Source of the DNA: Saprospiraceae bacterium
GTDB taxonomy: Bacteria; Bacteroidota; Bacteroidia; Chitinophagales; Saprospiraceae
Reading direction: 5' to 3'
Length of the DNA: 37,918 nucleotides
Assembly (NCBI GenBank): GCA_020630955.1
Contig: JAHDIE010000037.1
Coordinates: 1-37,918 of the forward strand
A model generated the notes under the pieces. That model saw only the letters and a program-made list of their open reading frames with translations. It searched no databases and was not told the origin of the DNA. Below are positions 17,888-25,726 of the stretch, piece after piece (positions within the stretch are counted from its first letter, which is position 1; each line of letters opens with the position of its first letter). The position numbers were made by a program, and so were the translations under genes.

Positions 17888-20227
17888 CTAAAAAGTTACA
17901 TCTATCCTAATTCCATAATTTCTTGGTTCTTCTAGTAGGCCTGGACGTAAGGTATACTCTTCATTCATGACATTTTTAGCCACCAAAGAAATTTTGGTCT
18001 TGAAGGCGTCATTAAACTTAATTTCATAGGATCCCCGTAGATCTAAAATTGAATATCCATCATTATTAATACTTCTATATTCTCGAATAGCAGCAAAATT
18101 AGCTAGAAGAAAATCAATATTATCCACCTTGCTCAATCGTACATAATTAGCTCCAATTTTGATATTTTTCCATGCAAATTCTACATCACTTTTCAAATTA
18201 TGTTGACTTCGATATTTCAAAATATTTATTGCAGGTTGTGTGATCAAAACATTATTTACAATCTTAACCGAACTTGACAACGAAGATTGTAAAGCCTCAT
18301 TGCCTTCAAAATTTCGATATTTAGGATCTATGTAGGTATACCCAATCATAAAATTCAACCCAAACTTTGAAAGTCTTCTTGTTCCGAGTGCATTCACCTC
18401 AAATCCTTTGATATCAATATCACCAACATTTTCAGATCTAAAACCAACACCAAAATCATTTTGAACAAAGGTAAACTCCATCATGTTGTCATATTGATTC
18501 CAAAATACGGCACCATCCAAAAACCCATTGATTCCCAAAATTTGATAACCTTGCTTTATTCCCATTTCTGCAGACCATCCAGTTTCTGGCTCTAGGTTTG
18601 GGTTCGAAAAAATATTTAAACCACCAAAAGTGGTAGTTATAAATCTTTCAGTTATAGTAGGATATCGATAAGCTTGACCAAATGATCCACGTAAAAAACT
18701 AGCCTTTCCTATTTGATAATTCATTGCGCCTCTTGCAATAAATTTTGAATCCACATCGCGGCCTTCTGGTATGTTTACCCCCATAAATTCTTCGGGACTT
18801 AGTTGTACATTATTCTCAAGTCTAATTCCAAATAGCAAATTAAGTTGTTGGTAAAACTCTTTTTCCAATTGACTATATACAGCAATATTTCTTGAAGTAA
18901 ATGTAGTATCTCCAAATAAGTCGGAATCAGAATTCGCCAATTGTGCACTTAATCCCGAAGTTGACAAAAATCCAAGTTCCTTGAAGTTTTTCTGATATTG
19001 GTATTCAATGTATTCACTTAAAGATTTATTGGACTGATTATTATTTTGATCATTGAAGGTATAATATAGTCTTGACAACAATTGATGCTTGGCCCCACTC
19101 TTGTCATAATATTTCAAAAAAGGATCTACATAAAATCTGGTTTTTACCCCTTCAGTGATAGCCCCAGGAAAACTTTGATAAGCTCCCCTTGCAGGGTTTT
19201 TCCATAAGAAAGGAGTAGCAGATTTTATTCGAGTATAATTAGAATTGATGCCAATATTCAGTCGATCTGAAATGCGATATCTTAATTTTAACCCAGTTCT
19301 TCCTTTAACAGAGTACATTGGACTATCATCACTGGTTTCTGTTGTACCATTATCAGATTGATAAATTTTAGATTCATCATTGTAAAAGGCATTGAAAACG
19401 AAATCTAACTTTCCAAATTTTTGTTTATGTACACCAGAAAAAATGATATCTGTAGGTGCTTTATCCCACCATTGTTTTTTAGGATCTCGAGGTGTGTCAA
19501 AAGTTTTATAAGATAGATTTACCTTTGTGACAGGATCAGAACTTGCATAACCTGTCCGAACATGGATAATACCATTCATCGCTGAGGAACCGTACAGAAC
19601 ACTTGAAGCCCCTTTGATCACTTCTACCTGACTAATATTTTCGACAGGTACATCTACCCAATTTGCCAATCCCGCATCAACTTGAAGAGCAGGTATTTCA
19701 TCAACCAAGAGCATTACCCTACTTCCTGCTCCGTAAGAAAATCCAGAACCTCCTCTAATATTTGCCTGACCATCTATCATTTGGACACCAGGCACCCGGT
19801 CTATCATTTTATCTATTCTGACCGTATTATTTGATTCTAATAATTCTGGAGTCAACAAGCTTATTGATACAGGAGCTTTACCCAATGATCTTTCAAATTT
19901 TGAACCTGTAATGGTTGCGGTTTCCAACAGCATCTTAGTGGGAACCAAATTTAAATTCAACATGGTAAATTGATCTTTTTCAACAACAAGCTCTAGTTGA
20001 AAGTTTTCATATCCAATGTAACTTCCTACAACAGTATAGTCACCTGGTTCAAGAATCAGCTGATAAGATCCATCTACTTCCGTAAACGTTCCTTGTTGGC
20101 CGATAGTGATGCTAGCGGAAATTAGTGCCTCACCTGTATCCGCATCTTTGACTAATCCATTGATCCCTTGTTGAGCAAGGCACGAGCAACACAGTAAAAA
20201 AAATAATAGAGAATGAATAAACTTCAT
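17888..20227 (-). CDS. TonB-dependent outer membrane receptor with carboxypeptidase-regulatory-like domain
   Basis: I chose the ATG at 20227 (779 residues) because it opens directly with a signal peptide, MKFIHSLLFFLLCCSCLAQ. The same frame extends to an ATG at 20311, but that start would add 28 polar residues in front of the signal and overlap the upstream gene. After the signal comes a CarboxypepD-reg-like beta-sandwich (about 22-105, GLVKDADTGEALISASI), then the plug (about 110-225, with IDKMIDRVPGVQM, NIRGGSGFSYG and VEVIKGASSVLYGSSAMNG), then a 22-strand-type barrel ending in a terminal Phe (RIDVTF) for BAM recognition. TonB-ExbBD would energise uptake through it. The substrate is unknown: the plug-barrel pattern resembles cobalamin/siderophore-type receptors more than SusC, and no SusD partner is present. 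Confidence 0.92.
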   Translation of the reverse strand: MKFIHSLLFFLLCCSCLAQQGINGLVKDADTGEALISASITIGQQGTFTEVDGSYQLILEPGDYTVVGSYIGYENFQLELVVEKDQFTMLNLNLVPTKMLLETATITGSKFERSLGKAPVSISLLTPELLESNNTVRIDKMIDRVPGVQMIDGQANIRGGSGFSYGAGSRVMLLVDEIPALQVDAGLANWVDVPVENISQVEVIKGASSVLYGSSAMNGIIHVRTGYASSDPVTKVNLSYKTFDTPRDPKKQWWDKAPTDIIFSGVHKQKFGKLDFVFNAFYNDESKIYQSDNGTTETSDDSPMYSVKGRTGLKLRYRISDRLNIGINSNYTRIKSATPFLWKNPARGAYQSFPGAITEGVKTRFYVDPFLKYYDKSGAKHQLLSRLYYTFNDQNNNQSNKSLSEYIEYQYQKNFKELGFLSTSGLSAQLANSDSDLFGDTTFTSRNIAVYSQLEKEFYQQLNLLFGIRLENNVQLSPEEFMGVNIPEGRDVDSKFIARGAMNYQIGKASFLRGSFGQAYRYPTITERFITTTFGGLNIFSNPNLEPETGWSAEMGIKQGYQILGINGFLDGAVFWNQYDNMMEFTFVQNDFGVGFRSENVGDIDIKGFEVNALGTRRLSKFGLNFMIGYTYIDPKYRNFEGNEALQSSLSSSVKIVNNVLITQPAINILKYRSQHNLKSDVEFAWKNIKIGANYVRLSKVDNIDFLLANFAAIREYRSINNDGYSILDLRGSYEIKFNDAFKTKISLVAKNVMNEEYTLRPGLLEEPRNYGIRIDVTF

Positions 20228-20279
20228 AGAAGATGATATTTTCTTCTTGAAGTTACCAAAATTAAGCGAAGTAGGTGAC

Positions 20280-20756
20280 TTATTCTTCTTCTGAAATTTC
20301 TTCCAGTTCAATTACATTCAACATCGGTAAGGACATCAAATTCTTTTCTTCAGCACTTACACTAAAAAACCCTAGAACTCCTCCTGTTGCTTTGGCCACG
20401 TGTTCTGCAAAAGTTGTAAAACTTTTGTAAAAGGCATGAGCTAGACCATTGTCCATTTTCGCCAAAATTGGGTTTAAATCAGACAATTTTTGAGAAATTT
20501 GCTCAGTTCTTTCCTTTACATCTGTAGGCAACGTCTCGATAAGTCCATTTACTTTTTCTTCATAATCGAGTCCAACTTCTTGGTAAAAGCCATGCAACTT
20601 CGAAGGAGGGCCGTATTCTCTGACTCCAGCTATTTTCTTAGCCCAAGTTAGCTCTTCCTTTTCAATGTTCCCATCAGCTCCAGCAATTAAAACAGTAATC
20701 AATGCTATTGCCTCTTTAAGCTTACCGTTTTCCTCTAATGTTAGATTATTTTCCAT
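20280..20756 (-). CDS. TerB-like small protein
   Basis: The preferred start is the ATG at 20756 (158 residues). A GTG at 20774 is in frame, but it overlaps the promoter -7 box, so it should not be in the transcript. The first half has an acidic helical TerB-like signature (LITVLIAGADGNIEKEELTW) in which the DGxIxxEE segment may bind a metal. The rest is helical with an amphipathic GLAHAFYKSF region and an acidic tail (ELEEISEEE). There is no signal peptide or membrane segment, so it is cytoplasmic. TerB-like proteins are linked to tellurite resistance and stress signalling in other bacteria, but no other ter gene lies nearby. It is first gene of the likely unit leading to the TonB receptor at 20227, 52 bp downstream. 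Confidence 0.78.
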   Translation of the reverse strand: MENNLTLEENGKLKEAIALITVLIAGADGNIEKEELTWAKKIAGVREYGPPSKLHGFYQEVGLDYEEKVNGLIETLPTDVKERTEQISQKLSDLNPILAKMDNGLAHAFYKSFTTFAEHVAKATGGVLGFFSVSAEEKNLMSLPMLNVIELEEISEEE

Positions 20757-20773
20757 CGTCTTAATATTCGCCA

Positions 20774-20802
20774 CAAATGTAAATGATTAATACAATATTC
20801 AA
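20774..20802 (-). promoter_or_regulatory. Promoter of the TerB-like gene
   Basis: The minus strand shows TTG (20800-20802), an 18-bp spacer and TACATTTG (20774-20781), a full match to the Bacteroidota consensus TTG-N17-23-TAnnTTTG. Predicted transcription start is near 20767, giving a short leader before the ATG at 20756 and excluding the GTG at 20774. Confidence 0.75.
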
Positions 20803-20833
20803 TCATTTTTATGGACCACTTTTATATAAATAC

Positions 20834-20862
20834 AAAAAAAAAGCCCAGCTACTGCTAGGCTT
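20834..20862 (-). terminator. Strong intrinsic terminator of the EGF lipoprotein operon
   Basis: On the minus strand AAGCCTAGC pairs with GCTGGGCTT across an AGTA loop (9 bp, one wobble), followed by a run of T residues (TTTTTTT and more). It lies 22 bp past the stop at 20884 and ends the four-gene unit that starts at 25614. Confidence 0.88.
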
Positions 20863-20883
20863 CTAATTCTAGTTTGATCGTCC

Positions 20884-21390
20884 TTAATTTTTTGTCATTA
20901 TTCCAGTACATTCTGAAGTTCCAAGCAAAGGTACTGTAAAAATAATATTGACTGAAACGGTCCCATCATCATTAAAAGCACCATCTCCACCAATATTAAC
21001 TTCTACATCACCAATTTGAGGTAAGGAGATTGTTTGAGCTGTTGAACTAATAAAGAATATATCCCCTGACACAGTTCCTTCCAATGGATCTAAATCCAAT
21101 AAATCGAAATCTAATTCAAACAATAAACCATTATTGGCAGAAGGATCTTCTGTAACTATAATGGTCGCCTCATTGCCTCCTCCTAAGGCTGGACAATCCA
21201 AAGGTCCAGTCCAAGAGCCTACAAACTTATCTCTTTCTAGTTGATCACAATTCACACCTTCATATCCATCATCACAAAGACATGTTCCTTCTAAACAAGT
21301 TCCATTATTACAATTGACCTCTTTACATGGGTCTTTGCAAGATGATGCAATAAGGAAAAGAAAGATTGCTAAGGCATAGATTTTTTTCAT
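20884..21390 (-). CDS. Lipoprotein with an EGF-like domain
   Basis: The 168-residue protein has a lipoprotein signal (MKKIYALAIFLFLIASSC, lipid Cys18) directly followed by one EGF-like domain: cysteines 22, 27, 32, 37, 39 and 48 follow the C-x4-C-x4-C-x4-C-x-C-x8-C spacing with the usual GYEGVNC end. The remaining ~115 residues form a beta-rich domain (KFVGSWTGPLDC onward, GTVSGDIFFISS, DVEVNIGGDGAF) of a type seen in small Bacteroidota lipoproteins. It has its own cysteine pair and no recognised function. It is the last gene of an operon, 9 bp after the TonB-dependent receptor at 21400-23694, so it may be the receptor's surface or periplasmic accessory protein. The operon ends in a strong terminator. 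Confidence 0.85.
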   Translation of the reverse strand: MKKIYALAIFLFLIASSCKDPCKEVNCNNGTCLEGTCLCDDGYEGVNCDQLERDKFVGSWTGPLDCPALGGGNEATIIVTEDPSANNGLLFELDFDLLDLDPLEGTVSGDIFFISSTAQTISLPQIGDVEVNIGGDGAFNDDGTVSVNIIFTVPLLGTSECTGIMTKN

Positions 21391-21399
21391 AATAATTTT

Positions 21400-23694
21400 T
21401 TAAAAATTAAATTTAATTCCCACACTTGGTAGTAGTGGCAATTGATCTACTCGCTCATATCGAACTCTGTCAAAATAGAAAATATTGTTTCGATTCGCAG
21501 CATTGGTTACACTAGCAACAATTTCCATATTCAAGTTTTTCGAAAAAGTAATCGTTTTCTGTGCAGACAAATCTACTCTGTGATAAGATGGCAACTCACC
21601 ACCATTTCTTGTTTCAGAGTATATAATACCAATATTGTCCGAATTATTGGTTTGATAAGGGGTTGAAGAACCTTCAAGAAAAGGCTGGTAATTATAAAAA
21701 GCTTGAGTTTGAGTAAATGGAAATCCTGATCCAAAATTATATCTAGCACTTACTTGCCAATCAAGGTTTTTCCCAAAATTATAACTTGCCAAGAAATTAA
21801 CATTGTGCCTTCTATCGAAAACTGTTCGATAAATTTGTTCTCCATCATTCCTATTTACAAATCCTAAAGAGTATGTTGTCCAAAAATACCAGCTAGCCGT
21901 TTGATATTTTACTGAAATATCACCTCCATAAGCAATCCCAGTTTCAGTGGCATAATTAGCATCTTCTAATTCTACTTTATTTCTATTTACAATAATTAAT
22001 TGAGGATAATTTTTCAAATAACCTTCAAGATTCACTTGAAAATTTTTAAATATATCTGCTTCAAAACCAGCAATAAGATGTTGGGACTTTTGAAGCTTAG
22101 AAGTTACAGGAACTCCATTAAGATCATTGAATTTCGCATCCGGACCAGAAAGGAAGCCTGTAAATAAATTTACCACATCTCTTTCATTTGAAGCACTGAT
22201 TAAATTCTGACTATATAATCCCCCTGCTGCTTTAAATCGCAAGAAATCATTGATGTTATACTTAAGACCGAATCTTGGTTCTATAGAACCTTCAGGAAGT
22301 GAGGCATAATACTGAAGTCTTACACTTGGTTCGATAACAAGTTTATCCCAAGATTGTCTAAACTTCACAAAAGCAGATAATTCTGTGGTATTCTGAAATT
22401 GCTCAAGTGCAATGCCAAATTGATTGGTAAAATTAAAATCAGTGAAAATGCTCTTGATTTCAACGCCGTACTTTAATTCATAATTGTTTTGGAATATGCC
22501 AAAATCTAAACCCAAGAAAAACTCTCTTATTTGACTGCTTCTTGGCCTTTCATCTCCTTCTATAATTTGACTTTTGTAGTCAGAATATCCTGCAATTCCA
22601 TTTACAATCAATGAACTACTTCCTGGAAGAATATTGAAATTCATTCCTCCTCCGGAATTAGTCCACCCAATTGTTGCGATTTCAGGATTGGCATATTCAT
22701 CAGCATAGTTAAAACCAAAAACGTTAAATTTTGAACCATTATTACTAACAAATGAAAGCTTACCATATAGATCATTAAAATAAAATGGCAAGCCTATAGA
22801 ATCATTTACTCCAGCATATGAGTATAAGGATTGAGAGGTCCTATCGATAATTGATCTTTTACCAGTCAAAACAAATGAAACTCCTCCTTTATTCTCGTCT
22901 AATTTAATAATAGGTCCTTCCACCAATGCTTTTACCATAAACGGACTTGCTGACAATTGACCCGCCAATCTCTTTTTATTTCCTTCTCGTGTATTGATAT
23001 CTACAACAGCAGAAATTCTTCCCCCGTTTTCTGCATTAAATCCACCAGTTAGTACATCAACATTCTTAATCAACTCTGTTTCAAAAATTGAGTAAAAGCC
23101 CACAGAGTGAAATGGATTATAAATCGTCATTCCATCCAGCATGATCTTGTTTTGGATTGGGGAACCACCTCTTATAAAGATTTGACCACCTTGATCACCT
23201 GTAGTGATTACACCTGGTAATACTTGAAGATATTGAAGGATATCAGCATCTCCTCCAGTAGAAGGCAATGCCTTAATTTGCTTTTGTGAAACTTGCAATT
23301 TTGATATTTGGACCTCGGTTCTTGCTTGTTCTCTTCTTGCGGAAATATCCACGGCTTGAAGCTGTACTCCTCCAGAAGACAGCATCAACTTTTGGTACAC
23401 AACTCCACCATCTGTTACATTTACTTCAACAGTAGCCGGCTCATAACCAATAAAGCTAACCTCTAAAGTATAGCTACCAACTGGAACCTTTGTTAAGGTA
23501 AAAAAACCATCAATATCTGTATTGGTTCCGATCGTTGTGCCCTGTAGAATGACATTCCCAAAACCAATCGGTTCTCCAGATTCTTCATCATAAACATGAC
23601 CACGAATAAGGCCACTCTGTGCACTTAATCCTAAAGAGATAAACAAAACGAAAATCAAATAGGTATATCGGAGGAATTCAAAATTCTTGTTCAT
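21400..23694 (-). CDS. TonB-dependent receptor with carboxypeptidase-regulatory-like domain
   Basis: The ATG at 23694 (764 residues) is preferred because a signal peptide begins there (MNKNFEFLRYTYLIFVLFIS, cleaved after GLSAQ). An earlier in-frame ATG at 23751 would add 19 residues that look non-signal. A CarboxypepD-reg-like domain (about 27-110, GHVYDEESGEPIGFGNVIL) is followed by a plug domain (about 120-240, LPSTGGDADILQYLQVLPGV, IFIRGGSPIQNKIMLDGMTI and NVDVLTGGFNAENGGRIS) and an outer membrane barrel ending in GIKFNF. The GGxFNAENGGRISAVVDI pattern is common in Bacteroidota receptors with no SusD neighbour. Substrate unknown. It sits between the GWxTD gene and the EGF-domain lipoprotein in one operon. 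Confidence 0.9.
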   Translation of the reverse strand: MNKNFEFLRYTYLIFVLFISLGLSAQSGLIRGHVYDEESGEPIGFGNVILQGTTIGTNTDIDGFFTLTKVPVGSYTLEVSFIGYEPATVEVNVTDGGVVYQKLMLSSGGVQLQAVDISARREQARTEVQISKLQVSQKQIKALPSTGGDADILQYLQVLPGVITTGDQGGQIFIRGGSPIQNKIMLDGMTIYNPFHSVGFYSIFETELIKNVDVLTGGFNAENGGRISAVVDINTREGNKKRLAGQLSASPFMVKALVEGPIIKLDENKGGVSFVLTGKRSIIDRTSQSLYSYAGVNDSIGLPFYFNDLYGKLSFVSNNGSKFNVFGFNYADEYANPEIATIGWTNSGGGMNFNILPGSSSLIVNGIAGYSDYKSQIIEGDERPRSSQIREFFLGLDFGIFQNNYELKYGVEIKSIFTDFNFTNQFGIALEQFQNTTELSAFVKFRQSWDKLVIEPSVRLQYYASLPEGSIEPRFGLKYNINDFLRFKAAGGLYSQNLISASNERDVVNLFTGFLSGPDAKFNDLNGVPVTSKLQKSQHLIAGFEADIFKNFQVNLEGYLKNYPQLIIVNRNKVELEDANYATETGIAYGGDISVKYQTASWYFWTTYSLGFVNRNDGEQIYRTVFDRRHNVNFLASYNFGKNLDWQVSARYNFGSGFPFTQTQAFYNYQPFLEGSSTPYQTNNSDNIGIIYSETRNGGELPSYHRVDLSAQKTITFSKNLNMEIVASVTNAANRNNIFYFDRVRYERVDQLPLLPSVGIKFNF

Positions 23695-23780
23695 AGACAG
23701 TTTCTTGATAATTTTGCCCAAGATTAGGCTTTTGATCATCAATTTGCCCACAAAATTAAAAATCTTTAATGGAAATCTTC

Positions 23781-25226
23781 TTAATTGTCGTTAAAGTATC
23801 TACGTGCTTTTCTATTGAAGTTATCTTCCATTGATTTCCCATCAATAGGATTGCCTTTTTTCTGATTTTGAGCTGCACCATAGAGCACTTGCTCCCACTG
23901 ATTATTTTGAATTTCGGCTGTGCAATTAGAATGCAACAAGATAAAATCGTCTCCAGAAAGAGAAGGATTATAAAACAAGAATTTGACGTTGGATTGTTGC
24001 GTGGCTGGAAAGTCCAAATACACCCAGATTGAATATGGTGGGGCATTCACTTCATCAATCACATCGACAATATCATTTGGTCTTCCATACTTCATGAATA
24101 TATGTCCTCTGTCTGTTTCAAAACCATAACCAAAATGAGATCCAAATTCTGCATCAACTGCCCTTATTACTTTCATAAATGCACGATATGCTTCACCAGG
24201 TTGATCAGGAGACAAACTTTGCCAAAAACTATAAAGAAAATATTTTTTTGTATTCAACTCACCTGTTGCTAGTATATTATTTAGTGTTTCAACTTGTTCG
24301 CCGGATAACTGAGAATTCAAAGCACGGAGACCATATTCTACTTCCTTTTCTGTCATTATTCCTACAAAAGAATTTTCAAACTCTTTGTCAAATGTTGCCA
24401 AATTTCTGTAATCAGATACAGGCTGAACCATGGCAAAATTTTTCTCTTTAAAATGTAATTGATTCAATTCCTTGTCATAGACTTCTAAGGTCAAATGATA
24501 TGATCCAGATTGAAGATCGATAATTGGCATTTCTTTCAAGACAATTTCAACTTCATTTTTATTTAATTTCATATGTTTTTGAAGTAACTTCTTTCCAAAA
24601 GTTCCAGAAAAACCATCGTAAACAGTGTAGGACATATATAACGGAGCTTCAATTTTGTCCATTCCGTAAATTTCCCAATTAAAAATCAACTTGTCGGACT
24701 CTGGCGTTATTATTTCGTAAGCTAGTGGTTCAAATCTATAACCATATTTACCGAAAGGTAAATCACCATCTGAACCTACCTTGGCAAATAGAAGAATACC
24801 AGAAGAATTTATGGAATTGGGATTGAATTCATCGCATTTGATTGTTCTTTGTTCATTGATACTATTTTGGGCTTCATATTCATCAGAAAAAGTATACTCT
24901 AATTTATACTCGCCAGCATCAAGTTTGTAACGACGGGTACTCCAAAAATCCTTAGACTCTTTAACCTTTGGGCTTAGAATTGAAAACTTATCTGCACTAA
25001 TAATTTGATCATCTTGCTTAAGTAAAATCAAAGCAAGAACGGAAGCTTGTTGAAGGCTATCTTCGATGGTAAGATGCTTCACGGAATTTGAGGAAACGCG
25101 AATATAAACCTCCATGTAACTTCCATGATCAGAATGAAAAACACAATGGGAGAGGCTTACATCAATGGCAGATAGTTGAGAAGCAAAACATAAGAATATA
25201 ACGAAAAGGCAAAATTTATTCTTCAT
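23781..25226 (-). CDS. GWxTD-family exported protein
   Basis: This 481-residue protein has an N-terminal signal peptide (MKNKFCLFVIFLCFASQLSA) and an N-terminal beta-rich half with repeated extended strands. The C-terminal block carries the GWxTD domain pattern: FWQSLSPDQPGEAYRAF, then FGYGFETDRGHIFMKYGRPN, then a YSIWVYLDFPA strand. The family signature Trp is replaced by Phe (GFETD), while the TDRG, KYGRPN and WVY blocks are kept. GWxTD proteins are common in Bacteroidota and related phyla, but their biochemical role is unknown. The gene overlaps the upstream lipoprotein gene by 11 bp and precedes the TonB-dependent receptor, so it is in the middle of an envelope operon. Confidence 0.82.
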   Translation of the reverse strand: MKNKFCLFVIFLCFASQLSAIDVSLSHCVFHSDHGSYMEVYIRVSSNSVKHLTIEDSLQQASVLALILLKQDDQIISADKFSILSPKVKESKDFWSTRRYKLDAGEYKLEYTFSDEYEAQNSINEQRTIKCDEFNPNSINSSGILLFAKVGSDGDLPFGKYGYRFEPLAYEIITPESDKLIFNWEIYGMDKIEAPLYMSYTVYDGFSGTFGKKLLQKHMKLNKNEVEIVLKEMPIIDLQSGSYHLTLEVYDKELNQLHFKEKNFAMVQPVSDYRNLATFDKEFENSFVGIMTEKEVEYGLRALNSQLSGEQVETLNNILATGELNTKKYFLYSFWQSLSPDQPGEAYRAFMKVIRAVDAEFGSHFGYGFETDRGHIFMKYGRPNDIVDVIDEVNAPPYSIWVYLDFPATQQSNVKFLFYNPSLSGDDFILLHSNCTAEIQNNQWEQVLYGAAQNQKKGNPIDGKSMEDNFNRKARRYFNDN

Positions 25227-25614
25227 AAACCTTTGGCTTGGGTTTACCTAAAGATATCTGAAAATGAAAACCTTTAATCTCTGCATTCAACTCTAGTGTA
25301 TCTCTTGTCATTTTGGAGACAATAAAATCGAGCGAGTTTGGATTATCATGAGTTATCAAATTATTTTTAAATTGAAATGTTGATGCAATGGAGTCTAATG
25401 ATTTCGATAGATTAGTAAACACACTATCTCCTTTAATTTCGTAAAATCCTTTCGCTAATGTTCCAGTTTCTTTACCATTTCGTTTGGCTTCAAAAACTTC
25501 ATATCTCCCATCTTCTAGCTTTGTGATTTTAGGTAGACTTTTGTTTGTAGAATCTGACCCACAACCTAAGAAGATAAAAATGCACAATGCGCATAAAAGA
25601 TACTTATATTCCAT
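25216..25614 (-). CDS. Small lipoprotein of unknown function
   Basis: This 132-residue protein starts with a lipoprotein signal (MEYKYLLCALCIFIFLGC, lipid Cys18), then SDSTNK and a small domain with alternating strands (RYEVFEAKRNGKETGTLAKG, FYEIKGDSVFTNL, DTLELNAEIKGFHFQISLGK). I recognise no family; a lipocalin-like or META-like small beta fold is conceivable. It is the first gene of the operon 25614-20884, and its stop overlaps the GWxTD gene by 11 bp, so translation is probably coupled. Start is the ATG at 25614, facing the M1 peptidase gene across a 112-bp divergent gap. Confidence 0.78.
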   Translation of the reverse strand: MEYKYLLCALCIFIFLGCGSDSTNKSLPKITKLEDGRYEVFEAKRNGKETGTLAKGFYEIKGDSVFTNLSKSLDSIASTFQFKNNLITHDNPNSLDFIVSKMTRDTLELNAEIKGFHFQISLGKPKPKVYEE

Positions 25615-25642
25615 ACACTTTCGTTTTTATTACAACTCAAAG

Positions 25643-25658
25643 AAATACAATTGTATTT
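25643..25658. promoter_or_regulatory. Perfect 16-bp palindrome in the divergent gap
   Basis: AAATACAATTGTATTT is a perfect 16-bp palindrome midway between the divergently transcribed lipoprotein operon (start 25614) and the M1 peptidase gene (start 25727). Its location makes it a candidate operator for both directions. A/T-rich palindromes arise by chance, so it is only a candidate. Confidence 0.4.
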
Positions 25659-25726
25659 TCACATTGAAGATTTTATCCAATAATTCCTATAGATTTATAT
25701 TCATTAATCAGATTAATAAGAATTCA

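Noticed and set aside
20228-20311. Start of the TonB receptor at 20311
   Set aside because: The extra residues are polar, precede a complete signal peptide and overlap the upstream coding region.
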